From Chryseobacterium polytrichastri (GTDB taxonomy: Bacteria > Bacteroidota > Bacteroidia > Flavobacteriales > Weeksellaceae): a stretch of DNA of 64,000 nucleotides. The stretch is taken from contig NZ_FRAV01000019.1 in NCBI RefSeq assembly GCF_900142445.1, positions 1 through 64,000 of the forward strand, given 5' to 3'. The position numbers were made by a program, and so were the translations under genes. The notes beneath the pieces were generated by a model, which was given only the letters and a program-made list of their open reading frames with translations, made no database searches and had not been told where the DNA came from. Of the stretch, positions 26,613 through 36,562 are shown in pieces; the stretch's first letter is position 1, and the number at the start of each line of letters is the position of its first letter.

Positions 26613-27251
26613 TTACTTATTATTTGAAATGGGTTTATTCCCAACCTGTGAGGGATTGCTTATCGTTAAAAGTGTATTCTTCTTTATATCTTTCTGTGAA
26701 CTATATTTCACATCACAAACATTGCTGTTAAGGATATAAGATCCTTTATTAATGACAATGAAATTCTCTCCGTGCGCAGGAATTGCCATATTATAGAAAT
26801 CTTTTCCTTCAATCTTTAAGACTAGATTACAATCAGAGTTATTTTTAAATAGAAGAATGACCTCTTTTTTGCTGATGTCTTCATTAATCATTGCATTTAA
26901 AAGCTGTACGGTCTTTTCTTTATGCTCTTTTGTTGTTTCCATTATTAAACGTTTAAACTCTTCTGCATCTTTAGAATTTCTCATGACACTACTGGGAATC
27001 TCAGAGATAACAGGTCTGGCTTCCATTGGTTTTGCATCTTTTTTACCTTTTGTCCAGGCTTCATTTTTTAAGGCAATAAGTTTTGGTTTTAAAACGCTTT
27101 TTTTGGGATCTTCAGGGAAAGTAGTACTTAGATACTCTTCAATCTCTTTAATATTGGTGCTTTTTAAAATGTTTTTTGATTTTTTTTGTGCATGAAAGGA
27201 GTTGCCAATCATTACAAGAAGTAATGAAAGGATGAAGGTGTTTTTTTTCAT
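26613..27251 (-). CDS. Secreted protein, paralogue family A copy 2
   Basis: A 212-residue exported protein beginning MKKNTFILSLLLVMIGNSFHAQ; the preceding in-frame TTG is a weaker start. Two family parts are visible: an N-terminal ILKSTNIKEIEEYLSTTFPEDPKKSVLKPKL (residues about 27-58, in one stretch) and a C-terminal beta-domain with NNSDCNLVLKIEGKDFYNMAIPAHG and NVCDVKYSSQKDI. Between them is ETTKEHKEKTVQLLNAMI, also shared with the paralogues at 28199 and 44726. Function is unknown; a periplasmic or surface location is inferred from the signal peptide. Confidence 0.75.
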   Translation of the reverse strand: MKKNTFILSLLLVMIGNSFHAQKKSKNILKSTNIKEIEEYLSTTFPEDPKKSVLKPKLIALKNEAWTKGKKDAKPMEARPVISEIPSSVMRNSKDAEEFKRLIMETTKEHKEKTVQLLNAMINEDISKKEVILLFKNNSDCNLVLKIEGKDFYNMAIPAHGENFIVINKGSYILNSNVCDVKYSSQKDIKKNTLLTISNPSQVGNKPISNNK

Positions 27252-27315
27252 CAATAATCAATTTAATTAGTGTGTTTTTCATTTGTGATTGTATTGCAGT
27301 AGACATGACAATACA

Positions 27316-27366
27316 AGATTGTAAATTTTTACAATCTCTATTCTTTTGGGTGAATTTTATCACCCA
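27316..27366. other. Two adjacent palindromes between trmB and paralogue copy 2
   Basis: AGATTGTAAA / TTTACAATCT with a 2-base loop (27316-27337), and TGGGTGA / TCACCCA with a 6-base loop (27347-27366). Neither has a strong T-run. They may be a weak trmB terminator or operator sites for the gene at 26613-27251. Confidence 0.45.
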
Positions 27367-27436
27367 GATAACAAAAAATAGTTAACTAATTATATAGAAA
27401 TAGGGAGGGATCTTTTTTTTCATCTTGTGTGTATTT

Positions 27437-28114
27437 TTAATTTATTTTAAATTTTATGTAAGTTATTGTTTTTCCTTTTGCAGAAAACAATTCTTCATAA
27501 TAGGTTTTTATATCTTTTAAATGTTCTGTGCCCGGATCATATTCTGCTGCACCATAAATATCATGATGTGCCGATATAATTTCGTAGCCTGCTCCTTGAA
27601 GATAACCTAATGTATAGCCATGTAAAAACTCAGAATCGGTCTTTAAATGAATGATACCGCCTGGTTTAAGGAATTTTTTATACCTTTCTAGAAAATCGGG
27701 GTGGGTTAATCTATGCTTTGTACGTCTGTACTTAATTTGTGGATCAGGAAACGTGATCCAAATTTCATCTACTTCGTTTTCTCCAAAAAAATGATCTACC
27801 AATTCTATTTGAGACCTTACAAAAGCAACATTTCCCATGTTGTTTTCTACGGCTTCTTTAGCTCCAAACCAAAATCTAGCCCCTTTGATATCGATACCGA
27901 TAAAGTTTTTCTCTGGGAAAGCTTTTGCAAGTCCAACAGAATATTCTCCTTTACCACAACCTAATTCAAGAACAATAGGGTTGTCATTTTTAAAGAAATC
28001 TGTTCTCCATTTTCCTTTCAGTGCAAAGCTGTGTAAAGCTTCTTCTCTTGTTGGTTGGATAACGTTCGGTAATATTTTGTTTTCAGCAAATCTTGCTAAC
28101 TTATTTTTTCCCAT
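27437..28114 (-). CDS. trmB: tRNA (guanine(46)-N(7))-methyltransferase
   Basis: Adds the N7-methyl group to guanosine 46 of tRNA using S-adenosylmethionine. It has 225 residues from MGKNKLARFAENK (ten earlier in-frame codons overlap the promoter). Motifs: SAM-binding LELGCGKGEYSVGLA, FIGIDIKGARFW, the substrate-site IWITFPDPQIKYRRTKHRLT and a C-terminal DPGTEHLKDIKTYYEE-type region. It is a single gene between paralogue copies. Confidence 0.95.
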   Translation of the reverse strand: MGKNKLARFAENKILPNVIQPTREEALHSFALKGKWRTDFFKNDNPIVLELGCGKGEYSVGLAKAFPEKNFIGIDIKGARFWFGAKEAVENNMGNVAFVRSQIELVDHFFGENEVDEIWITFPDPQIKYRRTKHRLTHPDFLERYKKFLKPGGIIHLKTDSEFLHGYTLGYLQGAGYEIISAHHDIYGAAEYDPGTEHLKDIKTYYEELFSAKGKTITYIKFKIN

Positions 28115-28131
28115 GAGATATATAAAATCCC

Positions 28132-28140
28132 GCAAAAATA
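28132..28140 (-). promoter_or_regulatory. -7 promoter element of trmB
   Basis: Minus-strand TATTTTTGC, 17 bases before the MGKNK start codon, which supports that start. Confidence 0.5.
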
Positions 28141-28198
28141 GCAAAATTTGTATAGATTACCTTGTTTTTTAACGATAAAAGGCTTTTGTGAAGATGTA

Positions 28199-28984
28199 TT
28201 ATTTTTTTGCTGAACTTCCCAATGCTACCATAATGGGTTTCTGAATTGTTTTTTGAGAAGCATATTGAGCGCCACATACGATGCTTGTGAAGAGATAATC
28301 TCCTTTATTCACTACTACAGAACTTTCGTTGTGGGCAGGAACTGCAAGTCTGTATTTCGTAACTCCTACGCCTTCCATTCTTACGATAATATTACAGTCA
28401 GATTTATTTTGAATAAGAACAATACAGTCTTTACTCATAGGATCATTATCGAAAAGGGAATTTAATATTTGTACGGTTTTATTTTTGTGCTCCGTAGGAG
28501 AAACTGCCATTAATAGATTAAATTCTTCTGCTTCAGTGTCTTTAATTATCGTAGTAGATGCAGCTACAGTAGTATTGGTGATATATACGTTTTTTGCATT
28601 ACTGGGTGTGTAAACAACCAAAGATTGTTTTGCCTGTAATTCTGCATTGTATTTTGCGATTTGTTTTTGTTTGATGATCGCATTCATTTCATCGAATGTG
28701 ATTTTTGTAGAAGGCCTTCTTTTCAACAAAGCAAGTTGTTCCTGCATTTGCTTTACTTTCTGGTCTTCCGGAAGTGCATTTTTTATATACTCCCTCATCA
28801 TTTCCATTACTCTAGGTTTTAGTACGCTTCTGCGAGGGTCATCAGGATGGGCGTCTCGTAAGAAAGCATTTATCTCATAAATGTTCTTGCTTTTTAAAAT
28901 TTCGCTGTAGTCTTTATCCTTTCTCTGTGCAGAAAGAAGACCAAATAATAGAAAGGTACTAAAGAGTAAAAGTAATTTTTTCAT
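28199..28984 (-). CDS. Secreted protein, paralogue family A copy 3
   Basis: The longest copy, 261 residues (signal MKKLLLLFSTFLLFGLLSAQ). It shares with copies 2 and 4 the N-terminal ILKSKNIYEINAFLRDAHPD / DPRRSVLKPRV region, the central TEHKNKTVQILNSLFDNDPM, and the C-terminal beta-domain NKSDCNIIVRMEG, LAVPAHNESSVVVNKGDY, VCGAQYASQKTI. An extra helical segment rich in K, Q and E (residues about 75-125) is unique to this copy. Function is unknown. Confidence 0.75.
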   Translation of the reverse strand: MKKLLLLFSTFLLFGLLSAQRKDKDYSEILKSKNIYEINAFLRDAHPDDPRRSVLKPRVMEMMREYIKNALPEDQKVKQMQEQLALLKRRPSTKITFDEMNAIIKQKQIAKYNAELQAKQSLVVYTPSNAKNVYITNTTVAASTTIIKDTEAEEFNLLMAVSPTEHKNKTVQILNSLFDNDPMSKDCIVLIQNKSDCNIIVRMEGVGVTKYRLAVPAHNESSVVVNKGDYLFTSIVCGAQYASQKTIQKPIMVALGSSAKK

Positions 28985-29099
28985 TCACTAATATTAAGGT
29001 AAAAAATAACTTATTCTTTTTCTTTATTTGTGTTTTGATGGTTTTGATTTAATCATTAAAGTCTGCTACATTGTGATATAAAATTAACAATATTTTAAA

Positions 29100-29147
29100 A
29101 AAATAAAGGAATGTATATCACTTAATTTTATGATGTACATTCCTTTA
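29100..29147 (-). terminator. Terminator of the gene at 29167-29955
   Basis: Long stem TAAAGGAATGTA (29104-29115) / TACATTCCTTTA (29136-29147), with inner pairing ATCA/TGAT, followed on the minus strand by a T-run. Confidence 0.75.
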
Positions 29148-29166
29148 CTACAAATATGATGCTATT

Positions 29167-29955
29167 CTATTTAATAATGTCTTGAAGGTGTGAATTTCTT
29201 AACCTTCTTTGATAGATAGGCATGTATTTTTCAATAGGGATTTTTACGGCCTCAAAATTACCATTCATAATATAAGGCTGAATATTTTCTGATGAATATA
29301 CAAATTGAAGGAAATTATCAATTAAATTTTCAGGGATTTTAAACTTAAGGAAATAATCTTTTCCTAAATAATTTTTAATCTGAGAAACAGAACTGTTCAT
29401 CTTTTCATAGGCAACATAACGTTGTTTTTTCTTTCTTTCTCCTGATAGGATATCGTAAATACTTTCTAAACTAAAGGTAAGTCCGCCATCTCTTAATCCT
29501 GCAACAGGAAGTTCCGGTGGAGTTCCATCTCCTTTTGGTTCCGGTAATCCGATTACTTTTTTCAGTGCCCAAGCTTTATCGTCTTTTTTCAACGCGTTCA
29601 CATCATATCTCAAATTTCCGGTTGGTTTAAACCTGCTTATCACAATTTCCTGAATATCGTGATAGGCTATTTTTAATTCGATTAAATTTTTGGGACCCAA
29701 CATTTGAGGAGAAAGCTGAATGTCTTTTCTTTCTGTCACGATGGACGTAAAACGAATAACATCTCCAGTATTTGCCGGGATATTAAAATCACCATTGTAA
29801 TCTGTAAGAACAGTTCTCTGTGTTGTAAGATTGGTTACATAAACCTGATTAAGATATAATACTGAGTTGTCCCTTAGAAACACTTCTCCGGAGTATACTT
29901 GAGCATTGATTTTTACCAAAAAAACCAATACTAATAAAGTGATAAGCTTCTTCAT
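29167..29955 (-). CDS. Carboxypeptidase-regulatory-like domain exported protein
   Basis: A 262-residue protein from MKKLITLLVLVFLVKINAQ (signal peptide); ten earlier in-frame codons overlap its promoter. Residues about 20-100 form a CarboxypepD_reg-like beta-sandwich (YSGEVFLRDNSVLYLNQVYV, LTDYNGDFNIPANTGD). The rest is a family-specific region typical of Bacteroidota proteins of this type, ending RRLRNSHLQDIIK. It is probably periplasmic or outer-membrane associated; the substrate is unknown. It has its own promoter and terminator. Confidence 0.78.
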   Translation of the reverse strand: MKKLITLLVLVFLVKINAQVYSGEVFLRDNSVLYLNQVYVTNLTTQRTVLTDYNGDFNIPANTGDVIRFTSIVTERKDIQLSPQMLGPKNLIELKIAYHDIQEIVISRFKPTGNLRYDVNALKKDDKAWALKKVIGLPEPKGDGTPPELPVAGLRDGGLTFSLESIYDILSGERKKKQRYVAYEKMNSSVSQIKNYLGKDYFLKFKIPENLIDNFLQFVYSSENIQPYIMNGNFEAVKIPIEKYMPIYQRRLRNSHLQDIIK

Positions 29956-29963
29956 ATAATGCA

Positions 29964-29972
29964 GCAAAATTA
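29964..29972 (-). promoter_or_regulatory. -7 promoter element
   Basis: Minus-strand TAATTTTGC, 8 bases before the ATG at 29955, implying a very short leader. Confidence 0.4.
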
Positions 29973-30089
29973 CATAGAAATCCAATAATTTATACCTAGT
30001 TAAATAGTGAAATCAGGTTAAAGTTATATTAAACTTTATGATAAAACTGTTAATGAATGTTATAAACCTAGTTTTGAGTATAGATTAAA

Positions 30090-33000
30090 CTATCTGTTCT
30101 TAACGAGTAGCCAACTTGAATATTTTACCGATGTGCTTCCTCCAAATTCTGTCCAGCTGATAAAATACCAATACGTGGCTGTGTTTATCGGTCTTCCGCC
30201 CAGAGTTCCATCCCAGGTAAATCTATTGGTAGGTGTTCCTCTGAACACTTCAGCTCCATATCTGTCAAATATCCTGAACACTAAATTATCATTCCCCATT
30301 AATGCTGAATAATCAATATCATCATTAATTCCGTCATGATTTGGGGTGATGGTATTGATCAAATTAATAATGGTGAATGTTCTCGTCACCTCATCACATT
30401 TTCTAGAATCTCTTACATGAATCACATGATTTCCTCTTGGGACATTTTGAAAAATATTGGAAGCCTGCCAGTTGATTCCGTCTAAAGAATATTCATAAGG
30501 AGGAGTTCCACCGCCTGCACCAATGGTTACTGTATTGCCATTAATTTCTATGGAGACAATTGCAGGGAGAACAGATTCGGTAACATTTACATTCTGTCTG
30601 TAAGTACAACCATCAAAAGTAAGATCTACCCAGTAACTTCCTGCAGGAACGTTTGTAATGGAAGGAGTGGTTGCTCCGGTACTCCATAAATAAGCGTCGA
30701 AGCCAGGTCCTGCGTCTAATGTTGTTGTCGTTTTTGGACAAATTATTTGATCAAAAAGTATATTTGATTTTTTAGGGGTCTTGATATTAATTATTATTGA
30801 TGCTATATTCGGACAAACCCCAGGTTTTTCAAATCTAATATGGATGGTTTGTGTTCCTGTAAGATTCATTGGATTACCAATAGGAGCCACATTATTCTGT
30901 GCATCAGCTAAAGTAGCATGATAGGTTACCGTCACGTTAGGGTCAATTGTGAATTGTGGAATATACTGTGTAAGATTTACATTCTTAATTCCATCCAAAT
31001 CATCATCACAGACGCTTATTGTGTAGGACGTTTTTATCAAAGGAATTTTTGCTCCGATACTGAAATTTAAAGGCTGGATAATAGAAGCACAACCATCCGG
31101 AGAGTCAACCCTGATGTATATGGTTGTAGCTGCGGTATAACTCCAGTTGTTAGGAAGTGTATTTGCGTTTCCAGCATTGGCATCAGCTAAATTGGCGTAA
31201 TATCTTACATTCGTAAAATATGTAGGATTATTAAGAACAAGAGGAGTGATGTTTGATAAAATAACGGTTACTGTGCCATCCAGATTATCATCACAAAAAA
31301 TACCATTGTAATTGTTGAGTACGATGGCCAGATTGTATAGATTCAGGGTAATCTGAGCAATTGTTTTACAGCCAACATTATTTTTAACTAAGGCATATAC
31401 AATTGTCCCGTTAGGTGCAGCATAGGTTGTTGGTGCTGTAATTAGTGCTGCGGCATTTTCATTCTGAGCATCTAGCAGGGTAGGGTAATAAGTAATAGTT
31501 ACAGGTGTATTGTTGGTAACATTCGCTGTTGTTAAATTAAAGGTTCCTTGCCCATTGATATTACAAGCTGTTAATGTTGCATTATTCACAGTCAATGCCT
31601 GAATATTAATGGTTACAATTACCGTTTCACAATCTGGAAGATTAGGGTCATTACCGCAGAAAGTATAGGTGAAAGTATCTGTTCCTGTAGTTCCGGGGTT
31701 GGTAACCGTGTAGGTAATTATTCCTGTAGTAGGATTAATAACAGCTGTTCCTAAGGTTGGTTGAGTGGTAATGGCAACAGTAGACGGCACAGGTGTTTGT
31801 GTAGAACTGCTGAAAGCCGGCGTAATAGGTTGCGAGGAACAAACATTGTAAACTGCAGTAGTCTCCTTCATACAGTTTAATACTTTTAGTTTGTCTGTAA
31901 CCAAAGGCGCACAGCTTCCCATTGTTACTGAACAGGAGTAAAATCCGGATTGTGTTGGAATATAAGTTGATGCAGTAGCTCCCGGAATTAAAACATCATT
32001 CCTGTACCATTGATACGAATCATAAATAAGAGGATCTACGGTAAGAACGATTCCCGGCGCACAACCACTACCAGATTTTAAAATGACCGGCTGAGTTGGA
32101 AACCCTGCAAAGAAACCGCCATATCCCACAGCATCACTTCCGGCGCTGATTCCCGCCATAATTGCTTTAGAAGAAACTACGGTAATAGTACCTGTGGTAT
32201 TCGGGATTCCATAAGTAACCCAGTTGTTGGTTCCCGTCATATTAAACGGCCCTGTGCTGGTAAGAGGAGTGTTTCCATTTACGGTGACAACAGCACCCCT
32301 TTCGGTGATTAAATTAAGCTTAGTTGGGATATTTAAAATTCCTAAAGGATTAGCATTTGAATGCACAAAGTTTTCATCAATAAAGCCTAATTCATTAATC
32401 TGTTTTGGTAAATAACAATTCAGAGCAGGGATGAAATTAAAACCACCCGTTGCAACCTCACTTCCCGAAGCTGAATCTCCCGCTAAAAGTTGATAGACAT
32501 AGGCGTTTTTTGAAGTCCTTACATATAAATTATAATGTCCACTTCCTTGAAGCTGATACTTGGTATCCGGGATTACAAAATACTGTCCCGTGTTTAACGT
32601 AGCTAATGGAGGAATTTCATTGTTTACAAAAATTTGGGTATTATCTTGTGTGGCGATTACCACAGCACCTTCCATATTGGCGCCAATACTACCGTTGCCT
32701 TTTACGATGGCAAACTCATTTCCTAATCTTTCAACAGGGACTGCCTGATCCATCAGAATATCTGAACTTGAATCGTAATTTCCGGCATATTGACCGTTGA
32801 AGTTTCCGTTGGTAATATTTACAGGTTTATCAGAAACTATTTTAGATCCTATAAATCCGTCAAAATTTCCTGCAATGGTACCATTACCATCAATGATGTA
32901 TGATTGCCCTTTATTTAAGGTAAAGGTCATGGTGGGGTTGGTGACTCCTGTGGTTCCGTTGGAAAATTGAACGGTACTTTTATATCCGGAAATCGTAACG

Positions 33001-33488
33001 GTAGTATTGTCTTCAGTGGCTAAAACACTGGTCATGAAGTTTAAAATAAAATTGCTTACCGTAATAGGAGCACTTGCCGCATGGAAAACTTTTCCTGTAG
33101 AAGGTATTCCTTTAGAAGTAATAATTTCGGCGTGGTTAAAAACGGAAAATCTTAAATTGACATAAAATGGGAATTCTGCTTTTAAATAAAGACCTTTTGA
33201 AGTTGGTGTAAATAAATCTGTTTGCTGAGTGGTGATGATATAATCTCTTAATACATCAAACTTTTGAGGATTATTTTTACTTATATTCACGGTTCCGATT
33301 AAGACATTGTTATTATAAATGCTTACCGGAAAAGAGGTCGTTCGGTTGGTAGATAGATATAATTTTTGATAGGGATTAGGATTTCCCGTTCTGTCTACCA
33401 TAGGGGCAAACCAATGTTCTCTGTCCAACTGAGCGAAAGTTGAAGTGAAAATATAAAGTATAAATAGAAAAGATAGAATTTTCTTCAT
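30090..33488 (-). CDS. Giant T9SS type B adhesin-like protein, array member 1
   Basis: A 1132-residue surface protein. It has a signal peptide (to TFAQ, about residue 20). An IgGFc-binding-like N-terminal region spans about residues 20-470, with LDREHWFAPMVD, ATEDNTTVTISGY, DQAVPVERLGNEFA and VGYGGFFAGFP. It is followed by an Ig/PKD-like module (YQWYRNDVLIPGA), cadherin-like and repeat regions (about 540-900), a SprB-like module (PPYEYSLDGINWQ) and a type B T9SS domain (ITPNHDGINDDIDYS to SSWLLVKNR). Type B cargo is usually anchored or released through T9SS, and many relatives are adhesins. It is the last of four tandem paralogues transcribed leftward. Confidence 0.85.
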   Translation of the reverse strand: MKKILSFLFILYIFTSTFAQLDREHWFAPMVDRTGNPNPYQKLYLSTNRTTSFPVSIYNNNVLIGTVNISKNNPQKFDVLRDYIITTQQTDLFTPTSKGLYLKAEFPFYVNLRFSVFNHAEIITSKGIPSTGKVFHAASAPITVSNFILNFMTSVLATEDNTTVTISGYKSTVQFSNGTTGVTNPTMTFTLNKGQSYIIDGNGTIAGNFDGFIGSKIVSDKPVNITNGNFNGQYAGNYDSSSDILMDQAVPVERLGNEFAIVKGNGSIGANMEGAVVIATQDNTQIFVNNEIPPLATLNTGQYFVIPDTKYQLQGSGHYNLYVRTSKNAYVYQLLAGDSASGSEVATGGFNFIPALNCYLPKQINELGFIDENFVHSNANPLGILNIPTKLNLITERGAVVTVNGNTPLTSTGPFNMTGTNNWVTYGIPNTTGTITVVSSKAIMAGISAGSDAVGYGGFFAGFPTQPVILKSGSGCAPGIVLTVDPLIYDSYQWYRNDVLIPGATASTYIPTQSGFYSCSVTMGSCAPLVTDKLKVLNCMKETTAVYNVCSSQPITPAFSSSTQTPVPSTVAITTQPTLGTAVINPTTGIITYTVTNPGTTGTDTFTYTFCGNDPNLPDCETVIVTINIQALTVNNATLTACNINGQGTFNLTTANVTNNTPVTITYYPTLLDAQNENAAALITAPTTYAAPNGTIVYALVKNNVGCKTIAQITLNLYNLAIVLNNYNGIFCDDNLDGTVTVILSNITPLVLNNPTYFTNVRYYANLADANAGNANTLPNNWSYTAATTIYIRVDSPDGCASIIQPLNFSIGAKIPLIKTSYTISVCDDDLDGIKNVNLTQYIPQFTIDPNVTVTYHATLADAQNNVAPIGNPMNLTGTQTIHIRFEKPGVCPNIASIIINIKTPKKSNILFDQIICPKTTTTLDAGPGFDAYLWSTGATTPSITNVPAGSYWVDLTFDGCTYRQNVNVTESVLPAIVSIEINGNTVTIGAGGGTPPYEYSLDGINWQASNIFQNVPRGNHVIHVRDSRKCDEVTRTFTIINLINTITPNHDGINDDIDYSALMGNDNLVFRIFDRYGAEVFRGTPTNRFTWDGTLGGRPINTATYWYFISWTEFGGSTSVKYSSWLLVKNR

Positions 33489-33506
33489 TCAGTATCAGCT
33501 TTTACC

Positions 33507-33515
33507 ACAAATTTA
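33507..33515 (-). promoter_or_regulatory. -7 promoter element of array member 1
   Basis: Minus-strand TAAATTTGT, 18 bases before the ATG at 33488. Confidence 0.45.
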
Positions 33516-33550
33516 ATAATAAAATATAGTTAATCCTTGAAAAAACAATA

Positions 33551-33580
33551 AAAAAACCACGATTCTAGAATCGTGGTTTC
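33551..33580 (-). terminator. Terminator of array member 2
   Basis: Perfect palindrome with arms AAACCACGATTCT / AGAATCGTGGTTT (33554-33579), followed on the minus strand by T residues. Its CCACGATT core recurs in the next terminator of the array. Confidence 0.85.
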
Positions 33581-33601
33581 AATACTTATGTGTTATTTTT
33601 A

Positions 33602-36436
33602 TTATTCTCTGTTTTTTACTAAGATCCAGCCTGAGAATTTAATTGGAGTTTGCTTTTTATTAGGCTCATTCCAGCTGATATCATACCAATAACTTCCTGT
33701 AGATACTTTATTGGTTCCGCTTATTGTTCCGCCCCATTTGTATCCATTAGTTTTATCTGCCTGGAAGATTTTACTTCCGTATCTGTCGAAGATATTAACA
33801 ACTAAATTCGGTTTATGAGCTAATGAAGAATAATCTAAAACATCATTTACGCCGTCGTTGTTTGGTGTAATTACATTAATTAAATTAGGAATTGTAATTT
33901 CTACATCAATAGGAGTACAGTTATAGTCATCTTTTACATATACCGTTCCATTTCCTCTAGGGACATTTGTGAAGATGTTTGAATCTTGCCAAGTGATATT
34001 ATCCATTGAATATTTGTATGGAACAGTACCACCTACTACATATACTGTAACAGTATTGTTGGCAATATCAATATTCGAAATAACAGGTTGTTCAGAAGAA
34101 TATACCTTTACATCTTGTTTAGTGATACAATCTCCTGTTTTTAACTTTACCCAATAGGTACCAACACCTATATTATTGATGGCTTGAGTTGTTGCACCAG
34201 TACTCCATTCGTAAGCGCTAAAGCCGGGGCCTGCGTCTAACGTAGTTTTGTCTTCCATACAAATAATCTTATCTACCAATACCGCAGATTTTGTGGGAGG
34301 AAGAACAATAAGTGTTATTTGTGCTACTTTGAAACATCCGTTTGCATTGGTAACTCTTACATAGGCAACACCATTAGGAGCGATATAAGTTGTTGGCGTT
34401 GTGATCTCATTAGTTCCGTTATTAGCATCAGTAGGGGATGGATAATACTTTTTAGTAATCCCAGCCTCCGTAGTGACACTGGCGGTGGTAAGATTAAATA
34501 ATGCAGTTGCAGGATTAGATTCAATAAAACAAGATCTTAAAGTTGCATTATTAACTACTGGGCTTTTAGATACTGTTAAATTTAAAGTAATCTGTTCACA
34601 GTCTACAAAGTTCGGATCGTTACCACAGAATTTATAAACAATTTTATCTGGACCAAAATATCCTACAGTAGGTACATAAGTAATTACTCCTGTTATAGGA
34701 TCTACACCTGCCGAGCCATTTGCCGGAGGAGTAATGATTGTTACAGTTCCAGGGACAGGTACCTGACTAGAGGTCGTAAATTGAGGAAGAATATTTAAAA
34801 GACCTTCACAAACCGTCATTGCTTTTGTGGTCTCTTGAAGACATGTGTATACTTTATAGACTGGGGTTGTTTCAGGAGGACATGATCCTATGGTAATTCT
34901 TACCGTGTAATCTCCAGATTGAGTTGGAGTGTATGAATTAGTATTTGCTCCCGGAATGGCAACTCCGTTTCGGAACCATTGGTATGTTTCGTAGCTATCA
35001 TCAACCTCTAATACAAGCCCAGGAATACAGTTTCCTGTTTGTTTTGCAATTAAAGGAATAGATGAGAATCCTGCAAAATAACCTCCATATCCGGCGGTGC
35101 TATATCCTCCGTTTACCCCTGCGGTAACTGCTTTTGTAGAAGTAATAGAAACATTACCTGTAATTCCTGTAATAGCATAAGTTACCCATTGGTCGTTACC
35201 CAAAAGTGGATAGGGTCCCTGAGCAGGAGTAGGAGCTATGTTATTTACTGTTACTACAGCTCCCTTTTCTGTTAAGATATTCAGTTTTAAAACTAATGAA
35301 CCTGTGTAAGTTGGCATTTCCTGGATTTTTCCAATCTCATCAATTTTTCTTGGCAAGAAACAGTTCAATGGGGGAATATAGTTGTATCCTGCAGTAGCAG
35401 TACCACCAGATGATCCTAATAATTGATATAGATATACATTTTTTGTAGTACGTACATACACATTGTAATGCCCGCCTCCTTGGTCAATATAAGCACTGTT
35501 TAAGATTCTATAATAATCACCTTCGTTAAGGGTTGCAATAGGTGTCGTTGCATTATTAAGAAAAACTTCTGTATTATTTTCAGTGGCAATTATTATCCCA
35601 CCCTCCATATCGTAATGATTGGTAAGTGGAGATAAACTTCTTACCATGGCAAATTCATTTCCTAGACGGTTGGTTGGTACAGATTGGTCTAAAACAAGAT
35701 CAGATCCTGCTGTAGTATTTCCTGTTGCGAACATTCCGTTTGCATTTCCATTGGTTACAGAAATTGCTTTATCAGAAGTTATTTTTGTTCCAATAAAACC
35801 AGCTTGGTTTGCAACAGTGTTACCAACTCCGGCAAGAATATAAGATTGGCCTTTATTTAGGGTGAAATTAATAGTTAATGGCGGATTTGTGTTATTGATA
35901 AACTGTATGTTGGGATCATATCCGCTAACTGTTACTTTTGTGTTGTCTTCAGTTGCCATGATACCTGTTGTAAAGTTCATACCACTACCCCCTGATAAAC
36001 TTGTAGTGATTGGTGTTGCAGCTGCATAGAATGTTGTTCCTATACCGGCTTTTCCTTTTGAAGTTACAATTTCGCCATGAACACTATAATATATTCTTAA
36101 TGAAGCAAAATAAGGTTTTGTTCCCTTGGTGTATACTCCCATATTAGTTGGGGTAGCAGCCTGTGAATCACTAGTTGTTGTAATGTATTGAGATGGCAGG
36201 GGAAACATTTGAGGAGTCCCTTTACTGATGGTAACAGTTCCAATGACAGTATTGTTGTTGTAAATGGTTACCGGAAACGGAGTAACTGAATCTGTTGAAA
36301 GGTATATACCATGGGTATAGGTTGATCCTGTTGAAGAATTAAAATAAGGAGCAAACCAATGGTCTGTATCCCTTTGTGCAAAAAGTGTATTGATTGTTAA
36401 TACAATTAATACTAAGGATAGTAGAAATTTTTTCAT
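33602..36436 (-). CDS. Giant T9SS type B adhesin-like protein, array member 2
   Basis: A 944-residue protein from MKKFLLSLVLIVLTINTLFAQ (an upstream ATG 8 codons earlier overlaps the promoter). Same architecture as its neighbours: IgGFc-binding-like region (DTDHWFAPYFN, ATEDNTKVTVSGY, LDQSVPTNRLGNEFAMV, AGYGGYFAGFSS), Ig-like (YQWFRNGVAIPGA), cadherin-like (PVPGTVTIITPPANGSAG), SprB-like (VPYKYSMDNITWQDS) and the type B C-terminus (ITPNNDGVNDVLDYS to GWILVKNRE). It is closest to array member 3, including the signal peptide and upstream leader. It is an independent transcription unit. Confidence 0.86.
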   Translation of the reverse strand: MKKFLLSLVLIVLTINTLFAQRDTDHWFAPYFNSSTGSTYTHGIYLSTDSVTPFPVTIYNNNTVIGTVTISKGTPQMFPLPSQYITTTSDSQAATPTNMGVYTKGTKPYFASLRIYYSVHGEIVTSKGKAGIGTTFYAAATPITTSLSGGSGMNFTTGIMATEDNTKVTVSGYDPNIQFINNTNPPLTINFTLNKGQSYILAGVGNTVANQAGFIGTKITSDKAISVTNGNANGMFATGNTTAGSDLVLDQSVPTNRLGNEFAMVRSLSPLTNHYDMEGGIIIATENNTEVFLNNATTPIATLNEGDYYRILNSAYIDQGGGHYNVYVRTTKNVYLYQLLGSSGGTATAGYNYIPPLNCFLPRKIDEIGKIQEMPTYTGSLVLKLNILTEKGAVVTVNNIAPTPAQGPYPLLGNDQWVTYAITGITGNVSITSTKAVTAGVNGGYSTAGYGGYFAGFSSIPLIAKQTGNCIPGLVLEVDDSYETYQWFRNGVAIPGANTNSYTPTQSGDYTVRITIGSCPPETTPVYKVYTCLQETTKAMTVCEGLLNILPQFTTSSQVPVPGTVTIITPPANGSAGVDPITGVITYVPTVGYFGPDKIVYKFCGNDPNFVDCEQITLNLTVSKSPVVNNATLRSCFIESNPATALFNLTTASVTTEAGITKKYYPSPTDANNGTNEITTPTTYIAPNGVAYVRVTNANGCFKVAQITLIVLPPTKSAVLVDKIICMEDKTTLDAGPGFSAYEWSTGATTQAINNIGVGTYWVKLKTGDCITKQDVKVYSSEQPVISNIDIANNTVTVYVVGGTVPYKYSMDNITWQDSNIFTNVPRGNGTVYVKDDYNCTPIDVEITIPNLINVITPNNDGVNDVLDYSSLAHKPNLVVNIFDRYGSKIFQADKTNGYKWGGTISGTNKVSTGSYWYDISWNEPNKKQTPIKFSGWILVKNRE

Positions 36437-36456
36437 AAACTTGGAATTAGGATTTT

Positions 36457-36465
36457 GCAAAAATA
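36457..36465 (-). promoter_or_regulatory. -7 promoter element of array member 2
   Basis: Minus-strand TATTTTTGC, 20 bases before the ATG at 36436. The leader between them shares GGAATTAGGATTT (plus-strand sense) with that of array member 3. Confidence 0.5.
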
Positions 36466-36520
36466 ACAGAATATTTCAATATTCATTGAAAATAGTACTG
36501 TAAATATGGTGTTGTGTAAT

Positions 36521-36551
36521 AAAAAAGCCACGATTTAAAAATCGTGGCTTT
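36521..36551 (-). terminator. Terminator of array member 3
   Basis: Arms AAAGCCACGATTT / AAATCGTGGCTTT around two bases (36524-36551), followed on the minus strand by T residues. It is related to the terminator of array member 2. Confidence 0.85.
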
Positions 36552-36562
36552 AAAATAATTTA